Part shown: positions 14,207 to 16,744 of the stretch, piece after piece | Position numbering within the stretch: the stretch's first letter is position 1 | Layout of the letters: each line of letters begins with the position of its first letter | Assembly: GCA_937916185.1 (NCBI GenBank) | Contig: CALGGD010000074.1 | Span: 1 to 16,744 of the forward strand | DNA from: an uncultured Oxalobacter sp. | GTDB taxonomy: Bacteria; Pseudomonadota; Gammaproteobacteria; Burkholderiales; Burkholderiaceae_D | Length of the DNA: 16,744 nt | Direction of reading: 5' to 3' | Position numbers and translations under genes: made by a program | The notes under the pieces: generated by a model | Told to the model about the DNA's origin: nothing | Database searches by the model: none | Seen by the model: the letters and a program-made list of their open reading frames with translations, nothing else

Positions 14207-16147
14207 TTATTCTTTGTCCTTGACTTCCTTGAAGTCGGCATCGACGACATTGTCATCTTTCGGCGCCGCACCTGCACCGGCATCCGCTGCACCTGCCGCA
14301 CCAGCCGCTCCGGCAGCCTGCTGCTGGCTGGCATAGACGGCTTCACCCAGTTTCTGGGCTGCGGTCGCCAATGCCTGCATCTTGGCATCGATGGCTGCCT
14401 TGTCATCACCTTTCAAGGATTCTTCCAGTTCCTTGATGGCGGCATCGATACCATCTTTGGTCGGCTGGTCAAGCTTGTCACCATGTTCTTCCAAGGACTT
14501 GCGTGTCGCATGAACCAGGGAATCACCCTGGTTGCGTGCTTCAGCCAGTTCACGGACACGTTTGTCTTCTTCCGCATTGACTTCCGCATCCTTGATCATG
14601 CGCTGGATTTCTTCTTCGGTCAGACCGGAGTTCGCCTTGATGGTAATCTTGTTTTCCTTACCGGTCGCCTTGTCTTTCGCGCTGACATTCAGGATACCGT
14701 TGGCATCAATGTCGAAAGTCACTTCAATCTGTGGAATACCACGTGGTGCTGGCGGGATATCTTCCAGATTGAATTCTCCCAGTGTCTTGTTGGCTGCCGC
14801 CATTTCACGTTCGCCCTGGCAGACCTTGATGGTGACCGCAGGCTGGTTGTCGTCAGCGGTCGAGAACACCTGGCTGTACTTGGTCGGGATTGTGGTGTTT
14901 TTCTTGATCATCTTGGTCATGACACCACCCAGGGTTTCAATACCCAAGGACAACGGGGTGACATCCAACAGCAGCAGGTCTTTACGGTCACCGGAAAGGA
15001 CAGAGCCCTGCAGGGAAGCACCGACTGCCACCGCTTCATCCGGATTGACGTCACGCCGTGGATCCTTGCCGAAGAATGCCTTGACCTTTTCCTGGACCTT
15101 AGGCATACGGGTCATACCACCGACCAGGATGACATCATTGATGTCGGAAGCACTCAGGCCTGCGTCTTTCAATGCGATACGGCAAGGTTCGATGGTCTTT
15201 TCAATCAAGTCCTCAACCAAGGATTCCAGTTTTGCACGGGTCAGGCGGACATTCAGGTGAGCCGGTGCGCCATTCGCCATGGCGATGTACGGTTCATTGA
15301 TTTCCGTCTGCTGTGAAGAAGACAGCTCGATCTTCGCACGTTCAGCGGATGCCTTGATACGCTGCAGCGCAATCGGGTCTTTCTTCAGGTCAAGGCCATT
15401 GGTCTTCTTGAATTCATCGATGATGAAGTCAATGATCCGCTGGTCGAAGTCTTCACCGCCCAGGAAGGTATCACCATTGGTGGACAGGACTTCAAACTGC
15501 TTGTCACCATCGATATCAGCGATTTCGATGATGGAGATATCGAATGTACCGCCACCCAGGTCATAGACAGCCACCTTGCGGTCACCCTTGCCAGCCTTGT
15601 CCAGACCGAAAGCCAGTGCGGCAGCGGTCGGTTCATTGATAATCCGTTTGACATCCAGACCGGCGATACGGCCAGCATCCTTGGTTGCCTGACGCTGGGC
15701 ATCATTGAAGTATGCCGGAACCGTGATGACAGCTTCGGTGACTTCCTCTCCCAGATAGTCTTCTGCGGTCTTCTTCATCTTGCGCAGGACTTCTGCGGAA
15801 ACCTGCGGCGGTGCCAGTTTCTTGTCACCCTGGACAGAAACCCAAGCATCACCGTTGTCTGCCTGGACAATGGAGAATGGCATGATGGGGATGTCACGCT
15901 GGACTTCCGCATCGCCGTATTTACGGCCAATCAGACGTTTGACCGCATACAGGGTGTTTTTCGGATTGGTGACAGCCTGACGTTTTGCGGGTGCGCCGAC
16001 AAGGATTTCCCCATCATCCATATAAGCGATGATGGAAGGCGTGGTGCGGGCACCTTCTGTATTTTCAATGACACGTGGTTGACCACCTTCAATCACGGAA
16101 ACGCAGGAATTGGTGGTTCCCAGGTCAATACCGATAATTTTGGACAT
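14207..16147 (-). CDS. dnaK: Chaperone protein DnaK (Hsp70)
   Basis: DnaK is the cytosolic ATP-driven Hsp70 that binds unfolded peptides and, in many bacteria, holds and inactivates sigma-32. The 646-residue protein has the usual length. The nucleotide-binding domain (1-about 388) has IDLGTTNS (7-14) and DLGGGTFD (197-204). The interdomain linker DLLLLDVT is at 390-397. The beta-sandwich and helical lid follow to about 605. The tail is disordered, Gln/Ala/Gly-rich, and ends in EVKDKE, close to the common EEVKDKK end. AAGGA lies eight bases before the ATG. A near-consensus sigma-32 promoter lies 87-114 bases upstream, overlapping the end of the grpE region, so dnaK can be transcribed apart from grpE. 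Confidence 0.98.
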   Translation of the reverse strand: MSKIIGIDLGTTNSCVSVIEGGQPRVIENTEGARTTPSIIAYMDDGEILVGAPAKRQAVTNPKNTLYAVKRLIGRKYGDAEVQRDIPIMPFSIVQADNGDAWVSVQGDKKLAPPQVSAEVLRKMKKTAEDYLGEEVTEAVITVPAYFNDAQRQATKDAGRIAGLDVKRIINEPTAAALAFGLDKAGKGDRKVAVYDLGGGTFDISIIEIADIDGDKQFEVLSTNGDTFLGGEDFDQRIIDFIIDEFKKTNGLDLKKDPIALQRIKASAERAKIELSSSQQTEINEPYIAMANGAPAHLNVRLTRAKLESLVEDLIEKTIEPCRIALKDAGLSASDINDVILVGGMTRMPKVQEKVKAFFGKDPRRDVNPDEAVAVGASLQGSVLSGDRKDLLLLDVTPLSLGIETLGGVMTKMIKKNTTIPTKYSQVFSTADDNQPAVTIKVCQGEREMAAANKTLGEFNLEDIPPAPRGIPQIEVTFDIDANGILNVSAKDKATGKENKITIKANSGLTEEEIQRMIKDAEVNAEEDKRVRELAEARNQGDSLVHATRKSLEEHGDKLDQPTKDGIDAAIKELEESLKGDDKAAIDAKMQALATAAQKLGEAVYASQQQAAGAAGAAGAADAGAGAAPKDDNVVDADFKEVKDKE

Positions 16148-16233
16148 TTGCTTTTCCTTTCAATCTTCGAATTCTTTTCGTCTGGATGCTTTCATCAATC
16201 TTTTCCAACAGCATCCGTTCAGCTCTGGCTTGT

Positions 16234-16261
16234 AGATAGGGATGCCTTTTTAGATTTCAAG
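16234..16261 (-). promoter_or_regulatory. Sigma-32 promoter between grpE and dnaK
   Basis: On the minus strand CTTGAAA (16261-16255) is followed after 13 bp by CCCTATCT (16241-16234). The E. coli sigma-32 consensus is CTTGAAA, 11-16 bp, CCCCATnT, so the -35 is perfect and the -10 has one mismatch. The expected start is near 16227, giving an 80-base dnaK leader. A second CTTGAAA lies 12 bp upstream (16273-16267), across the grpE stop codon, without its own -10. Confidence 0.8.
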
Positions 16262-16268
16262 CGCGCTT

Positions 16269-16744
16269 TCAAGCTTTTTTTGCAACTGTGACAATCGCTG
16301 GGCGCAGCAGGCGGTCTGACAGGGTGTATCCCTTCTGGAGAACCGTGACAATGGTGTTGTTTTCCTGGTCGGTCTCGACCGTGGAAATCGCCTGATGTTT
16401 GTTGGGATCCAGTTTCTCACCCTGTTCCGGGACGATTTCCGCAATGCGGTTCTGCTCAAGGACCTGTGTCAACTGACGCAGCGTCGCCTCGACACCGGTT
16501 CGGATGGTCTCAACAGTCGGGGATTCTGTTTTCAACGCCATTTCCATACTGTCCTTGACCGACAGCATCGCCTTGGCAAAATTCTCAACCGCAAATTTAT
16601 GCGCCTTGGTGATGTCTTCCTGGGCATGACGGCGGATATTCTCGCTTTCAGCCTTGGCACGCAGGAAAGCATCCTGCATTTCTGCGGCTTTCTGTTCTGC
16701 TGCCGCCAATCTGGATTCCAGCGTTTCTTCTTGAACCGGTTCTT
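16269..16744 (-). CDS. grpE: Nucleotide exchange factor GrpE (5' end beyond window)
   Basis: GrpE releases ADP from DnaK and closes the chaperone cycle. The frame is open from the window edge (16744) to the TGA at 16269-16271, so the N-terminus is missing; the TTG at 16709 is internal, since coding sequence continues upstream of it (residues [12 protein letters not shown]). The visible part has the long coiled-coil ([18 protein letters not shown]...) and the C-terminal GrpE signature [16 protein letters not shown] followed by VTVAKKA. It is 121 bp upstream of dnaK, in the order grpE-dnaK-dnaJ. The last codons contain a run of seven A. Confidence 0.96.
   Translation of the reverse strand, partial: EPVQEETLESRLAAAEQKAAEMQDAFLRAKAESENIRRHAQEDITKAHKFAVENFAKAMLSVKDSMEMALKTESPTVETIRTGVEATLRQLTQVLEQNRIAEIVPEQGEKLDPNKHQAISTVETDQENNTIVTVLQKGYTLSDRLLRPAIVTVAKKA

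Noticed and set aside
14483..15316. 277- and 242-codon plus-strand frames within dnaK (also 14532-15260)
   Set aside because: They are shadows of the highly biased dnaK codons on the opposite strand; no start signals or domains are seen.
16275..16281. Run of seven A at the end of grpE as a programmed frameshift site
   Set aside because: It encodes the ordinary AKKA end just before the stop. A -1 shift would add only about 20 residues that read across the sigma-32 promoter, with no stimulatory structure seen.

Overview
The window looks like a chromosomal housekeeping segment of a betaproteobacterium. The 16S rRNA 5' end, a sigma-32 carrying the RpoH box, the grpE-dnaK-dnaJ order, and the blocks coaD/rsmD/paired M16 peptidases/ftsY/rpoH and bioC/comF/trmL all point to Burkholderiales. 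G+C looks close to 50%, low for that order, so a lower-GC gut-type lineage such as Oxalobacter (Oxalobacteraceae) is plausible. This is inference from gene content and sequence character; I could not run a 16S comparison.

Layout. Positions 1-360 hold the 5' end of a 16S rRNA gene on the minus strand, preceded on the same strand by a boxB-like hairpin, boxA and a sigma-70 promoter. ychF (782-1873, +) diverges from it. A minus-strand operon follows, read right to left from 6121 to 1924: catalytic M16 peptidase, inactive M16 partner, rsmD, coaD and a YfhL-type ferredoxin. ftsY (6198-7175) and rpoH (7393-8295) read rightwards, then a RibD-C/DHFR-like reductase (8401-9081). A minus-strand group contains a bioC-like methyltransferase, an unknown 141-residue protein and a secreted Sel1-repeat protein. 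comF and trmL (11311-12526, +) overlap by 8 bases. Last come a small lipoprotein (12560-12778, -) and the chaperone operon grpE (cut by the window end)-dnaK-dnaJ on the minus strand.

Regulation is the most informative layer. A perfect CIRCE operator (7293-7319) overlaps the apparent rpoH promoter, so HrcA probably represses the sigma-32 gene. A near-consensus sigma-32 promoter (16234-16261) sits between grpE and dnaK, so both ends of an HrcA-to-RpoH-to-DnaK circuit are readable here. dnaK and dnaJ are separated by a GC-rich stem-loop, and dnaJ is followed by a strong intrinsic terminator.

The least expected structure is the 170 bp between dnaJ and the small lipoprotein. Consensus -35 (TTGACA) and -10 (TATAAT) boxes are separated by a 15 bp spacer that contains a run of nine C. 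Just downstream are a perfect 9 bp hairpin followed by six T, and a Shine-Dalgarno sequence built on a run of seven G. This looks like a slippage-controlled (phase-variable) promoter, possibly with leader attenuation, driving a surface lipoprotein of unknown function.
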